This document shows, piece after piece, positions 7,113 through 17,000 of a DNA stretch of 64,000 nt (position 1 is its first letter; the number at the start of each line of letters is the position of its first letter). Source of the DNA: Bacteroidota bacterium (GTDB taxonomy: Bacteria; Bacteroidota; Bacteroidia; Chitinophagales; Chitinophagaceae); contig CANGDH010000002.1 of assembly GCA_947452555.1 (NCBI GenBank), positions 248,001 to 312,000 on the forward strand, given 5' to 3'. The notes beneath the pieces were generated by a model, which worked only from the letters and a program-made list of their open reading frames with translations, was not told the DNA's origin and ran no database searches. A program made the translations under genes and the position numbers.

Positions 7113-8423
7113 ATGCAAAAGAAATATTCAAAACTCTTTATCGCCTCTCTTGCATTGTTATCGGTAACAGCAAAGGCACAAGAAACAATTTATCCAACAG
7201 CTGCTCAAAAAGGTACAACTGTAATCACACATGCAACTATACATGTGGGTAATGGTACGGTATTAAATGATGCATCAATATCGTTTGAAAATGGAAAAAT
7301 TATTGCAGTAGGTAATAATGTAACCATACCAACAGGCGCTACGGTAGTAGATGCAACAGGAAAAAAAGTATATCCTGGTTTTATATTACCAAGCTCTGAC
7401 TTAGGATTAAGAGAAATAAGCTCTGGCGTAAGAGGTAGTAATGACTACCAAGAAATTGGAGAAAATAATGCAAATATTAGAGCAATTGTTGCCTATAATA
7501 CAGATTCTAAAAACATTGCAGTATTGCGTGAAAACGGAATCTTATTAGCTGGAGTAGCGCCTCAAGGCGACCTAATTGAAGGTGCTGCGTCGGTGGTACA
7601 ATTAGACGCTTGGAACTATGAAGATGCGGCTTATAAGACCGATAATGGTATCTATATTAATATGCCAAGCTTTATGCCTAGAAGAGGCCGTGCAGCATTT
7701 ATGGCGCGCCCAACTGGAGTGGATCCAGTAAAAGCCGGTTTAGATAAAATAGAAACCATTAAAAAATTCTTTACAGACGCTAAAGCTTATTATCAAGAAA
7801 AAACACATATTGGAAACAATCTAAGATTTGAAGCTGTACGCGGATTATATGATGGTAAACAAAAACTATTTGTACGTGCAAACGAAGTAAAACAAATACT
7901 ATTAGCAATTGACTTAGGTAAAACGCTTGGCTTTAAAGTAGTAATTGTTGGCGGATCAGAAGCATTTCAAATTGCTAGTATTTTAGCAGATAATAATGTG
8001 CCTGTAATTTTAGATCAAGAACACGCATTACCAACAATGGAAGATGACGATATCGATCAACCTTATAAAACACCTGCTATGTTATTAAAAGCTGGTGTCT
8101 TATTTGCTTTAAACGATACACATGACCAAAGTCGTTTCCGTAACCTAGCTTTTAACGCTGGAACAGCTGCAACCTATGGCTTAGATAAAGAACAAGCATT
8201 AACAGCAATCACTTTAAATGCGGCTAAAATATTAGGAATTGATAATATTACAGGAAGTATTGAAGTAGGAAAAGATGCAAATATATTAGTTGCTAATGGG
8301 GATGCTTTAGATATGCGTGGAAATGTATTCATTAAAACTTATATCCAAGGTCGTGATGTTTCATTAGACAATAAACAAAAGCAATTATTTGAGCGTTATA
8401 AGTTTAAATATGGTATAAAATAA
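7113..8423 (+). CDS. Secreted single-domain amidohydrolase homologue, probably inactive
   Basis: The signal peptide MQKKYSKLFIASLALLSVTAKAQ is followed by one amidohydrolase-like domain of about 410 residues. The fold elements are clear: an N-terminal beta sandwich (ASISFENGKIIAVGNNV), a TIM-barrel region, and the closing ITGSIEVGKDANILV strand typical of the superfamily. The HxH metal motif is absent (KVYPGFILPSSDLG), resembling the degenerate first half of the preceding protein. It is almost certainly cotranscribed with that gene and is closed by the terminator at 8455-8491. A structural or regulatory partner role is possible but is inference. Confidence 0.75.
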   Translation: MQKKYSKLFIASLALLSVTAKAQETIYPTAAQKGTTVITHATIHVGNGTVLNDASISFENGKIIAVGNNVTIPTGATVVDATGKKVYPGFILPSSDLGLREISSGVRGSNDYQEIGENNANIRAIVAYNTDSKNIAVLRENGILLAGVAPQGDLIEGAASVVQLDAWNYEDAAYKTDNGIYINMPSFMPRRGRAAFMARPTGVDPVKAGLDKIETIKKFFTDAKAYYQEKTHIGNNLRFEAVRGLYDGKQKLFVRANEVKQILLAIDLGKTLGFKVVIVGGSEAFQIASILADNNVPVILDQEHALPTMEDDDIDQPYKTPAMLLKAGVLFALNDTHDQSRFRNLAFNAGTAATYGLDKEQALTAITLNAAKILGIDNITGSIEVGKDANILVANGDALDMRGNVFIKTYIQGRDVSLDNKQKQLFERYKFKYGIK

Positions 8424-8454
8424 ACTTTAATTAATTTATTATAAGTTTACAATT

Positions 8455-8491
8455 GGCTCCCTGTCACAAATGTGATGGGGAGCTTTTTTTT
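8455..8491 (+). terminator. Rho-independent terminator after the amidohydrolase pair
   Basis: GCTCCC (8456-8461) pairs with GGGAGC (8478-8483), with an inner TCACA/TGTGA stem, followed by a run of eight T. It separates the amidohydrolase operon from polA. Confidence 0.88.
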
Positions 8492-8505
8492 GCTAACTTA
8501 GCAGC

Positions 8506-11403
8506 ATGCCTAAAAAACTATATTTACTAGATGCGCTTGCGCTTATTTATAGAGCTTACTATGCTTTAATTCGTACTCCTAGAATTACTTCAACAGGAAT
8601 TAATACCAATGCACAATTTGGATTTACCAATACCTTATTAGAGATTATAAAGAAGGAAAACCCAACGCATATTGCAGTATGTTTTGATACACATGCTCCA
8701 ACAGAACGTCATATTGATTTTACCGATTATAAGGCCAATAGAGAGGCCGCACCAGAAGACCTGCTTAGCTCCTTACCTCATATAAAAGCAATCATTGAAG
8801 GCTTTAATATTCCAGTTGTGGAGTGTGATGGATATGAGGCAGACGATGTAATAGGCACATTAGCTTGGCAGGCTGCAGAATTAGGATATGAAGTTTATAT
8901 GGTAACACCCGACAAAGACTATGGACAATTATTGGTGAAAGACAATGTTTATATGTGGAAACCACCAGCATTTGGCAATGAACGTGAAATATTAGATGCT
9001 GAAAAAATTAAGAGTAAGTGGGATATCTCAAGGGTAGATCAAGTAGTTGACATGTTAGGACTTATGGGAGATGCAGCAGATAATATTCCAGGTATTCCTG
9101 GTGTTGGAGAAAAGACAGCGGCGAAGCTTTTAAAGGAATATGATACACTAGAGGGCGTGTTAGCAAATGCAGATAAGATAAAGGGGGCGATGGGTGAAAA
9201 AGTGAGAGCAGGAAAAGATTCTGCAATTATGAGCAAAAAATTGGCCACCATAATAACGAATGTTCCCGTTCAATTTCATGAAGAAGATTATAAATTATCT
9301 GAAAAAAATGTAGACGCATTAACGGAAATATTTAATTTATTAGAATTCAAAACACTTGGTAAGCGCATACTTGGTAGCAGTTTCGAAATTGTCACACCTC
9401 AAGATCAAGAAGTTCAAACCGACTTATTTGGCAACGAAGTGAAATCTAAAAAAACTATCATTAAAACAAAGACTATTGTTTTAGACTCAGATAAGGGAAC
9501 CCAAAGTGTATTAGAACCAACCGATGAAGAAAATATCGAAAGTGAAGATGATGACTCACCACAGTTAATAGTAAATAAAAATATTAATAATACAGAACAC
9601 AATTATAAAACAATAATAGGTGAAGCTGCTATTGACAGTTTAATTTCATTATTATTACAATCAACAGAAATATGTGTTGATACAGAAACCACGGGAATCG
9701 ATGCAAACAATGTTCAATTAGTTGGATTAAGTTTTTCTATCAAGGTACACGAAGGCTATTATGTCCCAGTTGCGAATGATGGAGAAGGAATAGATGGTGC
9801 AAAACATATACTATCTAAATTTAAAAAATTATTTGATAATAGAGATATCACCTGGATAGGACAGAATCTTAAATATGATTTTCTTGTTTTAAAATGGTAT
9901 AATGTTGAACTAAAAGGTAAAACCTTTGATACCATGTTAGCGCATTATGTTATAGAACCAGAAGGTAGGCGTAACATGGATTTACTAAGTGCACAGTTCT
10001 TAGGATACGAGCCTGTAAGTATAGAAACCTTAATAGGGAAAAAAGGTAAGAATCAGGGAACAATGCGTGATGTTCCTGTAGAACAGGTTACAGAATATGC
10101 AGCAGAAGATGCTGATATAACATTACAATTAAAAAATTGTTTTGAACCACTAATAGTTAAGAAAGAAGTTGTCCGCGTATTTGAAGAAGTAGAAAATCCG
10201 CTGATGCAAGTATTGGTTGATATGGAATTTGAGGGGGTAAAAATAGACGAAGGGTTTTTAAATGATTATAGTAAAGTATTAGAACAAGCTATTAAGATTA
10301 GTGAAGAGCGTGTATTTGAACAAGCTGGCGTTAGGTTTAACCTAGCTTCTCCAAAACAATTGGGAGATGTATTATTTGATATATTAAAGATTGATCCAAA
10401 AGCTAAGAAAACTAAAACAGGACAATACGCAACAGGAGAAGAGGTCTTAGCAAAATTAGCTGCCAAGCATAAAATTGTCGACGACATCTTAAACTTTAGA
10501 GAATTAAGTAAATTAAAATCAACTTATGTAGATGCGTTACCACAAATGATCAATCAAAAAACAGGAAGAGTGCACACTAGTTATGCGCAAGCTGTTGCAG
10601 TTACTGGAAGACTTAGTAGTACCAATCCTAATTTGCAAAATATTCCAATAAGATCTGATCGAGGTAAAGAGGTTAGAAAAGCATTTATACCAAGAGATGC
10701 ATCTAGGTTCTTAGTAAGTGCCGATTATTCTCAAATTGAATTAAGAATTGTAGCAGCCATTAGTGGCGACCCAAATATGTGTGAAGCCTTTAAACAAGGG
10801 AAAGATATTCACACTGCCACTGCAGCAAAAGTATATGGTATTGAAGAGGCGGATGTAACTAAGGAAATGAGATATAAAGCAAAGAGTGTAAATTTTGGAA
10901 TTATATATGGTCAAGGCGCATTTGGTTTAGCTGAAAACTTAAACATATCAAGAACGGAAGCAAAAGAAATTATTGATAATTATAAAAAGGAGTTTCCAAA
11001 TATCCAGTTATATATGGATCAGCAAATCAACAAAGCAAAAGAGAATGGTTTTGTGGAAACCCTGATGGGACGTAAACGCTGGTTAAGAGATATCAATAGT
11101 AGTAATTTCACCGTAAGAGGATTTGCAGAAAGAAATGCCATTAACTCACCTATACAAGGATCTGCTGCTGACATGATAAAATTAGCCATGATTAGAGTAC
11201 ACCATGAAATGAAAAAGAAACATTGGGAATCTAAAATGATTTTACAAGTTCATGATGAATTGGTTTTTGATGCAGTAGAATCAGAATTACCCGCATTAAA
11301 AGAATTAATCTTAGACTGTATGACCAATGCTATGGAACTACCAAATGGTGTTCCAGTAGAGGCAGAAATAGGCGTAGGAAAAAATTGGCTAGAAGCACAT
11401 TAA
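8506..11403 (+). CDS. polA: DNA polymerase I
   Basis: Full-length Pol I of 965 residues with all three domains. The 5'-3' exonuclease/flap domain covers about residues 1-300 (DALALIYRAYYAL, YEADDVIGTLA, GDAADNIPGIPGVGEKTA). The 3'-5' proofreading domain keeps its DEDD residues: DTETTG at 392, the NLKYD segment and EDADIT. The polymerase domain has motif A SADYSQIELR (Asp740), motif B RYKAKSVNFGIIYG and motif C VHDELV (Asp917). It removes RNA primers and fills gaps in replication and repair. The ATG at 8506 lies 4 bases after a TAACTTAG element, a one-mismatch -7 box, so the mRNA may be leaderless. An acidic linker of about 60 residues precedes the proofreading domain. Confidence 0.97.
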   Translation: MPKKLYLLDALALIYRAYYALIRTPRITSTGINTNAQFGFTNTLLEIIKKENPTHIAVCFDTHAPTERHIDFTDYKANREAAPEDLLSSLPHIKAIIEGFNIPVVECDGYEADDVIGTLAWQAAELGYEVYMVTPDKDYGQLLVKDNVYMWKPPAFGNEREILDAEKIKSKWDISRVDQVVDMLGLMGDAADNIPGIPGVGEKTAAKLLKEYDTLEGVLANADKIKGAMGEKVRAGKDSAIMSKKLATIITNVPVQFHEEDYKLSEKNVDALTEIFNLLEFKTLGKRILGSSFEIVTPQDQEVQTDLFGNEVKSKKTIIKTKTIVLDSDKGTQSVLEPTDEENIESEDDDSPQLIVNKNINNTEHNYKTIIGEAAIDSLISLLLQSTEICVDTETTGIDANNVQLVGLSFSIKVHEGYYVPVANDGEGIDGAKHILSKFKKLFDNRDITWIGQNLKYDFLVLKWYNVELKGKTFDTMLAHYVIEPEGRRNMDLLSAQFLGYEPVSIETLIGKKGKNQGTMRDVPVEQVTEYAAEDADITLQLKNCFEPLIVKKEVVRVFEEVENPLMQVLVDMEFEGVKIDEGFLNDYSKVLEQAIKISEERVFEQAGVRFNLASPKQLGDVLFDILKIDPKAKKTKTGQYATGEEVLAKLAAKHKIVDDILNFRELSKLKSTYVDALPQMINQKTGRVHTSYAQAVAVTGRLSSTNPNLQNIPIRSDRGKEVRKAFIPRDASRFLVSADYSQIELRIVAAISGDPNMCEAFKQGKDIHTATAAKVYGIEEADVTKEMRYKAKSVNFGIIYGQGAFGLAENLNISRTEAKEIIDNYKKEFPNIQLYMDQQINKAKENGFVETLMGRKRWLRDINSSNFTVRGFAERNAINSPIQGSAADMIKLAMIRVHHEMKKKHWESKMILQVHDELVFDAVESELPALKELILDCMTNAMELPNGVPVEAEIGVGKNWLEAH

Positions 11404-11460
11404 TAATCAAAATCTAGTATTTAATCTACTATTTCATTGATTACATAAAGTGATTATATA

Positions 11461-11970
11461 TTACGGTTTACGTTTGTAAACAGGCACAGTACTACAGGGC
11501 TCACCGAACATGATGCTTTTCACAGCAGGTCTAAGCTTTTGTGTAATAGCAATATAAGCAGATTCTCTAATTGGGATTTCTCCACAACCCTTAACCACAA
11601 TACGCTGTTCTCTATAGTCTTCGGGGTTTAAATTTGCAATGGCAGTTAATAATAATTGTTCGCGCACTTTGTTTTCATTTCCAAAAAATATAGCATTTGC
11701 AAAAGGTTCTAATGCTGCAGCAATAAGCATATTGGCCCACATTGGAATAATAGCGTCGACTGAACAAAAAATACCTACAATCTTATCTTGATATTTTGAA
11801 ACGTCTAAGGCAGTTAAAGCAGCTCTGAAGTCTTTCTCCTTAAGAATTAATTCCATGAATAAATATTCCTTAATATCAAATAATACTATTTCGTTTTCTG
11901 GTAAAAAACCAGCAAGGTCTAGAGTGACCAAGCCACTATCTGCCACCTTATTTATAAATGGTTCTGACAT
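11461..11970 (-). CDS. DUF2480-like conserved Bacteroidota protein
   Basis: A 169-residue soluble protein with no signal peptide or membrane segment. The opening INKVADSGLVTLDLAGFLP, the central IVGIFCSVDAIIPMWANMLIA and the later KGCGEIPIRESAYIAITQKLRP are what I associate with the DUF2480 family, found mainly in Bacteroidota. No function is established. Conserved Cys residues (FCSVD, KGCGE, EPCSTV) could bind a metal or be redox-active, but nothing here proves it. It is convergent with polA, and the PPIase gene upstream has its own terminator, so it probably has its own promoter. Confidence 0.65.
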   Translation of the reverse strand: MSEPFINKVADSGLVTLDLAGFLPENEIVLFDIKEYLFMELILKEKDFRAALTALDVSKYQDKIVGIFCSVDAIIPMWANMLIAAALEPFANAIFFGNENKVREQLLLTAIANLNPEDYREQRIVVKGCGEIPIRESAYIAITQKLRPAVKSIMFGEPCSTVPVYKRKP

Positions 11971-12041
11971 ATCACAAAATTAAGTAGAAATAAGGACACT
12001 AGTATTAATGCAATTGTCGAGATTAGAATAAAATTTAGGAA

Positions 12042-12070
12042 TAAAAAAAGACCTCCTTTTAGGAGGTCTT
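12042..12070 (-). terminator. Rho-independent terminator after the SurA-like PPIase gene
   Basis: Read on the minus strand, AAGACCTCC pairs with GGAGGTCTT around a short A-rich loop and is followed by a run of seven or eight T. It lies just downstream of the PPIase stop codon. Confidence 0.85.
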
Positions 12071-12091
12071 GATACTATAGTTAACTAAATA

Positions 12092-14176
12092 CTAATAAAT
12101 TTTAGCGCGATTGTCTTCAATTTTAGCAGCTTTCTTTAAACCTAAATTAGATCTAAAAAACACAGATCTTGTTCTTTGTAATAATTCGTCTTTAAATAAA
12201 ATAGGATCTAAACTAGATTGTTTTGCACCAACACTATTCACACTGATTGCAAATACACCAGTATTGCCCGCGATTGGATCGCTAACTTTATTCACTAAAT
12301 TCTTATTAAACGCAGCACCCACAATCTTAGGTTCATTGCCTAATCCCGGTACCATTGAATAATTAAAATTTAAACTATCAGAAACCATAACAGTAGACTT
12401 TGCGGCTATTGCATAAGCTTCTAAGCTAGTTCCTTTGAATGTAGTCTTAATTAAATCAGCTTTTTTCTTGTCTTTAACAATACCTTCTACTTGAGAACGT
12501 GCAGCTTCAACACTCATTAAACCAGCTTTTTCTTCAGCGGTTATTACTGCTACTAAATAATTATCCCCTAATTCAATTGGTTCTGATACATCATTCACTC
12601 CTTTTTCATAAACCCAACGAACCAACACCCTTGCGTCTCCAATACCTGGAACTTCTGTATCATTTGCTTTAATATTTGTAGCAGGGAATACTTCTTTCTT
12701 AAATTTAACTACACTTGCTGTAAAAGACTTTTGATCCTTTGCGCTAGCAGCAAACTGAGCAGCTGCTGTAGCTGCGATATTTACTGTTTCATTACTTGGT
12801 AAAACGCTCTTAGATAAATAAGCAATTTTATACGCTGGTGTACGAGGAGTTTGTTTTAAAATCTCAATATAATGGTAACCAAAATCTGTCTTTACAACAC
12901 CCTTTGTTCCTACTGTATTATCGAACGAGAAATCATTAAAACTAGGAACCATTTTCGCTTGTGGGAACATTTCGTAAACACCACCAATTGCTTTACTTCC
13001 ACCGTCGTCAGAATATTTTTGAACCATATCATTAAAATTAGCACCACCCGCTATTGCCGTTTTAATACTATCAATTAAATTCTTAGCTGAACTATCATCT
13101 CTAATTTGTTGACCAGATTGAGGATTTGACGTTGCAATTAAGATATGTCTAACACTTGCACTATCGGGCCATGATTTAGTTGCAATTATTTTAGCGATCG
13201 TAAAATTTCGACCATCAATATAAGGACCATAGGTATTACCAACACCAACTGCTAAAACAGAATCTTTGTTAGGTATTTGTAAAGTCTTTTTACTCACATA
13301 ACTATTATAGAATGGGATATCAGTACCTACCTTGTTTAAATAAGCACCCGCATCGTTTGTTGATTTAAATTCTTCTTTTAAAGCAACTAATTGGTTTAAA
13401 ATAGTAAGAGAATCTTGACTACTTGGAGATGCATTAAAACCAACATAACTAATAGATCTTGAAGCTTCTTCATTTTGATAAGCTGCTGCATTGTCTTTTA
13501 AGTAAGTAGCTATCTCATCCGTACTTACTTTAACAGCACTATCAGCAATAGTTGTATACGGAACCGCAACATAAGAGATAGAAGCTACAGAATTTGTTTC
13601 TGCTAAAGTTTTATCGGATAACCATTTAGGAAGCTGAACACCTTTAACTACTAATGATTGATATTTACTTCTAATTCTATTATCAATTGCCGGTTCAATA
13701 TAGAATTTTTCAATTTGCTTTATTTGCTCAACGTTTTTGCTTTTCTTAATTTGTGCAATTGAACTCTTGGCATCATTCACCTTAAACTCACCAGTTGTTT
13801 TATCTGTGAACTCTTGTTTAAAAGGAGATTCATTACCAAACAAAACATCTGATAATTCTTTATTACCAACCGATAATCCTAATTTCTCAACTTCTGCTTT
13901 TATTAAAAGAGCATCCACTTCTTGATTAAATTGATAACCTACAATTTGTTCTCTCTTAACTCCTTGAGCAGCATAGTTTTGAACTTGTAGATCCACTTTT
14001 TCATCAAAGTCTACTTTATTAATAGCAACACCATTTACCTTACCAATGGAAGTAAGATCTGATCCTCTATTTTTACGACCAATACCATCTTGAAGAATAA
14101 AAGCTATTAAAGCTAAAGCGATAATACCAAAAATAATCCAAGTTCCTTTTTCTCTAATGTTCTGAATAATTGACAT
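12092..14176 (-). CDS. Membrane-anchored peptidyl-prolyl cis-trans isomerase, PpiD/SurA-like
   Basis: A single N-terminal membrane segment (about residues 13-29, WIIFGIIALALIAFILQ) anchors a large periplasmic part. A SurA-N-like chaperone region follows, and then a parvulin rotamase domain near residues 340-445 with SVRHILIA, YSDDGGSKAIGG and TDFGYHYIEIL. The rest is a long helical C-terminal region. Such proteins help fold outer-membrane and secreted proteins. I use the ATG at 14176 (694 residues) because MSIIQNIREKGTW is the usual Bacteroidota beginning; an upstream Met at 14200 adds only eight hydrophobic residues. A strong terminator lies downstream. Confidence 0.87.
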   Translation of the reverse strand: MSIIQNIREKGTWIIFGIIALALIAFILQDGIGRKNRGSDLTSIGKVNGVAINKVDFDEKVDLQVQNYAAQGVKREQIVGYQFNQEVDALLIKAEVEKLGLSVGNKELSDVLFGNESPFKQEFTDKTTGEFKVNDAKSSIAQIKKSKNVEQIKQIEKFYIEPAIDNRIRSKYQSLVVKGVQLPKWLSDKTLAETNSVASISYVAVPYTTIADSAVKVSTDEIATYLKDNAAAYQNEEASRSISYVGFNASPSSQDSLTILNQLVALKEEFKSTNDAGAYLNKVGTDIPFYNSYVSKKTLQIPNKDSVLAVGVGNTYGPYIDGRNFTIAKIIATKSWPDSASVRHILIATSNPQSGQQIRDDSSAKNLIDSIKTAIAGGANFNDMVQKYSDDGGSKAIGGVYEMFPQAKMVPSFNDFSFDNTVGTKGVVKTDFGYHYIEILKQTPRTPAYKIAYLSKSVLPSNETVNIAATAAAQFAASAKDQKSFTASVVKFKKEVFPATNIKANDTEVPGIGDARVLVRWVYEKGVNDVSEPIELGDNYLVAVITAEEKAGLMSVEAARSQVEGIVKDKKKADLIKTTFKGTSLEAYAIAAKSTVMVSDSLNFNYSMVPGLGNEPKIVGAAFNKNLVNKVSDPIAGNTGVFAISVNSVGAKQSSLDPILFKDELLQRTRSVFFRSNLGLKKAAKIEDNRAKIY

Positions 14177-15004
14177 ATATACTATAATTATAGGCAGCAA
14201 AAATAATGTTTTATACTTACCAAAGTCAGGACTTGCCTTTTTTTTAAATACACAATACTTAAGTTAATAAATAAAAAAACAGTGGATAACCCTAGTTTTA
14301 GCCTGAATAAGTGGGAATAACATTGTAATAACAAAGTTTGGAAGCAATAGAAAAGTATAAAAATTCTAAATTAACTCATTATTATACCCGTGAATTAACA
14401 GTTAATAACCTGTTTATTAAAAATATAGTCAAAATAAAAACTATATATAATAATTAAAATTAGTAGCATAAAAGTCAATAGCAATATACTTATAGTTATT
14501 ATTCTATAAACTGTAATGGTTAATTATGATAATAATTAATTACTGTTAATAACTAAAATATTAAGATATTAACACCCGTAATAGTATTAGCTCTTTTATA
14601 TAAATGTATTATAAGATAATACTACAAGAGAAATACACATTCGATTATTAGATCAAAAAATTTTGATCTAACAATTTAAACTACTTTTATTCCAAGCAGA
14701 TAAATCACCAGCAATATCTCTGAATTAATACTTGAAAAACATATTTACAATACGTATATCTTTAAAAATCAAACAAAATAAGCATAATAACTGTTATACA
14801 ATAGTTCAATTTTCTAATTTTGATAAAATTACTAAAAAAATACTAAATTCATAAACAATTGAAAATCAATAATATATTATATAAAATATAGGTAATAATA
14901 AAAATAACTAACCATATTAGTAATTAAATACTAAATATTTTAGTTTATTAACATTTTATCCCTATCTTCACATAAATATTAAAGAAAACATAAAACGACT
15001 AACC
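14177..15004. other. Gene-free, extremely AT-rich region upstream of recA
   Basis: About 0.83 kb with no credible coding frame on either strand and no RNA gene that I recognise. It consists largely of A and T with many short TTAATAA-type runs. Recognisable items are a near-consensus DnaA box (AGTGGATAA, 14281-14289), a 24-bp inverted repeat (14648-14671), and a possible recA -7 element (TATCTTCA) about 35 bases before the recA ATG. The region is much longer than any other gap in the window. Confidence 0.6.
14648..14671. repeat. 24-bp inverted repeat upstream of recA
   Basis: The arms TTAGATCAAAA and TTTTGATCTAA match perfectly around a 2-nt AA centre. There is no T-run typical of a terminator. 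It could be a protein-binding site or cruciform; its role is unknown. Confidence 0.6.
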
Positions 15005-16027
15005 ATGAGTAACGTAGACAACGCAGATAAACTTAAAGCCTTAAAGTTAACAATCGATAAAATCGATAAAGATTACGGTAAAGGAAGTGTGATGATGATG
15101 AATGAAAGAAATCAAGATCCTCAGGAAGTAATTTCAACTGGGTCAATTGGTTTAGACACAGCTTTAGGTATTGGTGGTTTACCAAAAGGTAGAATCGTAG
15201 AAATATATGGTCCAGAATCTTCAGGTAAAACAACTGTTGCAATTCATGTGATAGCAGAAGCACAAAAAAAAGGTGGAATTTGTGCAATTATCGACGCTGA
15301 ACATGCTTTTGATAGTGCTTATGCTAAGCGTTTAGGGGTAGATGTAGATAGTTTGTTGGTTTCACAACCTGATTATGGTGAGCAAGCTTTAGAAATAGCT
15401 GATCGTTTAATTTTATCTGGTGCTGTTGATGTAGTAGTAATTGATTCCGTTGCAGCATTAGTTCCTAAAAGTGAATTAGAAGGAGAAATGGGTGATTCTA
15501 AAATGGGTTTACACGCTCGTTTAATGTCTCAAGCATTAAGAAAATTAACCGCTACGATTAACAAAACAGGAACTATCTGTATTTTCATCAATCAGCTTCG
15601 TGAAAAAATAGGTGTGATGTTTGGTAATCCTGAAACAACAACAGGAGGTAATGCCTTGAAATTCTATGCTTCAGTTCGTTTAGATATTAGAAGAATGGCA
15701 CAAATTAAAGACGGAGATGAAGCAATTGGTAATAGAGTTAAAGTAAAAGTGGTAAAAAATAAAGTAGCTCCTCCATTTAGAGCAGCAGAATTTGAAATTA
15801 TATTTGGGGAAGGAATTAGTAAGATTGGTGAAATTATTGATATGGGAGTGGAGTTAGAAGTAATTAATAAAAGCGGAAGCTGGTTTAGTTATGAAGGAAA
15901 TAAATTAGGTCAAGGTCGTGATACAGTAAAATCAATATTACATGACAACCCAGAAATGGCAAATGAAATAGAAGCAAAAATTAGAGCAAAAATCGCATTA
16001 AAAGTAGAGGAAGCTGCTTCTAAATAA
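15005..16027 (+). CDS. recA: Recombinase RecA
   Basis: RecA forms filaments on single-stranded DNA, catalyses strand exchange and triggers LexA-type responses. The protein is 340 residues, typical for the family. It shows the Walker [10 protein letters not shown] at residues 69-77, the [12 protein letters not shown] and [13 protein letters not shown] segments, loop L1 near [15 protein letters not shown], and loop L2 with [19 protein letters not shown]. The start at 15005 is preceded by a large AT-rich control region, and a terminator closes the gene at 16062. recX, its usual modulator, is about 14.5 kb away instead of adjacent. Confidence 0.98.
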   Translation: MSNVDNADKLKALKLTIDKIDKDYGKGSVMMMNERNQDPQEVISTGSIGLDTALGIGGLPKGRIVEIYGPESSGKTTVAIHVIAEAQKKGGICAIIDAEHAFDSAYAKRLGVDVDSLLVSQPDYGEQALEIADRLILSGAVDVVVIDSVAALVPKSELEGEMGDSKMGLHARLMSQALRKLTATINKTGTICIFINQLREKIGVMFGNPETTTGGNALKFYASVRLDIRRMAQIKDGDEAIGNRVKVKVVKNKVAPPFRAAEFEIIFGEGISKIGEIIDMGVELEVINKSGSWFSYEGNKLGQGRDTVKSILHDNPEMANEIEAKIRAKIALKVEEAASK

Positions 16028-16061
16028 AAGATAAATGTGTTTATTGTGGTTAGTAAATACG

Positions 16062-16093
16062 AAACCGCATCATTAATATGGTGCGGTTTTTTT
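16062..16093 (+). terminator. Rho-independent terminator after recA
   Basis: AAACCGCA pairs with TGCGGTTT, extended by an inner TCAT/ATGG stem with a TAAT loop, and is followed by a run of T. It overlaps the nominal ATG of the next gene (16078). Confidence 0.85.
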
Positions 16094-16986
16094 ATATTTA
16101 TGAAAAAATAGAATTGATTTTTGTTTTAAAATATTTAATAAGAGTTGCCTTGTATTTTTTTTGTACTAAAGTACATGTAAAAAATAAACATCTTTTACAA
16201 TCAAAAGGGCCATTATTAATTATTGCCAATCACCCTAATTCCTTTTTAGATGCAATTATATTGGGTGCATATTATAATAGACGCGTATATTTTTTAGCAA
16301 GAGGAGATGTTTTTAAAAAATCACTATATCGTATCATTTTAGGATCTTTAAATATGATACCGGTTTATCGTTTAAGAGAAGGAAAAGAAAATTTACATCT
16401 TAATGAATTTGCATTTCAAAAATCTATTGAATTAATAAAAAAAGGGGAAGCAGTATTAATTTTTATAGAGGGTACTTGTATTAATAATCATGAATTACAA
16501 CCCTTTAAAAAAGGATGTACAAGGATTTTAGAAGGACTTCATAAAATAAATATTATACCAACAATTCATATTGCAGGAATTGCCTACAATGGTTTAAGGG
16601 GAATTGGTAAAAAAATAAACATCGTCATTACAGAATTTATTTTTTCTCAAAAAATTGAAAGCGCTTCCGATAAGGTTTTATTTAACAAAATTGTTTTTAG
16701 ACAATTACAACACAATATTATCATTCCTAGTCAAGTAACTAATTTACATAAAGGACTTGGTTATTATATTCATTGGCCCTATTATACAATTATTAAATAT
16801 TTTGTTGCAAAAAAAACAAAAGGCACGGTGTTTTTCGATTCCGTTTTATTTAGCCTCTTATTAGTAACCTATCCAATTTTACTCTTGCTGATTTTTATCA
16901 TGCTATATGTATTAGGTATATCCCTACCAATAATTTTAATTACCTTGTTATTGGTTCCAATAATAAGTAAAAATAGTTTTTCATAA
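16078..16986 (+). CDS. PlsC-like glycerolipid acyltransferase
   Basis: This membrane-associated acyltransferase has the catalytic His-Asp motif as NHPNSFLDA (HX5D spacing, which I associate with Bacteroidota members) and the substrate motif FIEGTCINNHELQPFKKG, matching FPEGT of 1-acyl-glycerol-3-phosphate acyltransferases. Hydrophobic segments occur near the N-terminus and close to the C-terminus (SLLLVTYPILLLLIFIML). It probably acylates a lysophospholipid or related acceptor. The start is uncertain: the only early ATG (16078) lies inside the recA terminator, and a TTG at 16114 is an alternative. The gene is richer in A/T than its neighbours. mgsA follows after 14 bases. Confidence 0.75.
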   Translation: MVRFFYIYEKIELIFVLKYLIRVALYFFCTKVHVKNKHLLQSKGPLLIIANHPNSFLDAIILGAYYNRRVYFLARGDVFKKSLYRIILGSLNMIPVYRLREGKENLHLNEFAFQKSIELIKKGEAVLIFIEGTCINNHELQPFKKGCTRILEGLHKINIIPTIHIAGIAYNGLRGIGKKINIVITEFIFSQKIESASDKVLFNKIVFRQLQHNIIIPSQVTNLHKGLGYYIHWPYYTIIKYFVAKKTKGTVFFDSVLFSLLLVTYPILLLLIFIMLYVLGISLPIILITLLLVPIISKNSFS

Positions 16987-17000
16987 AAAGAAAATACAAA

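Noticed and set aside
12872-13078. Plus-strand frames inside the PPIase gene
   Set aside because: They are antisense to a clear coding region with no start signals or protein motifs.
14177-15004. Chromosome origin (oriC)
   Set aside because: Only one near-consensus DnaA box is seen, dnaA is absent, and no cluster of boxes or GATC-type pattern supports it.
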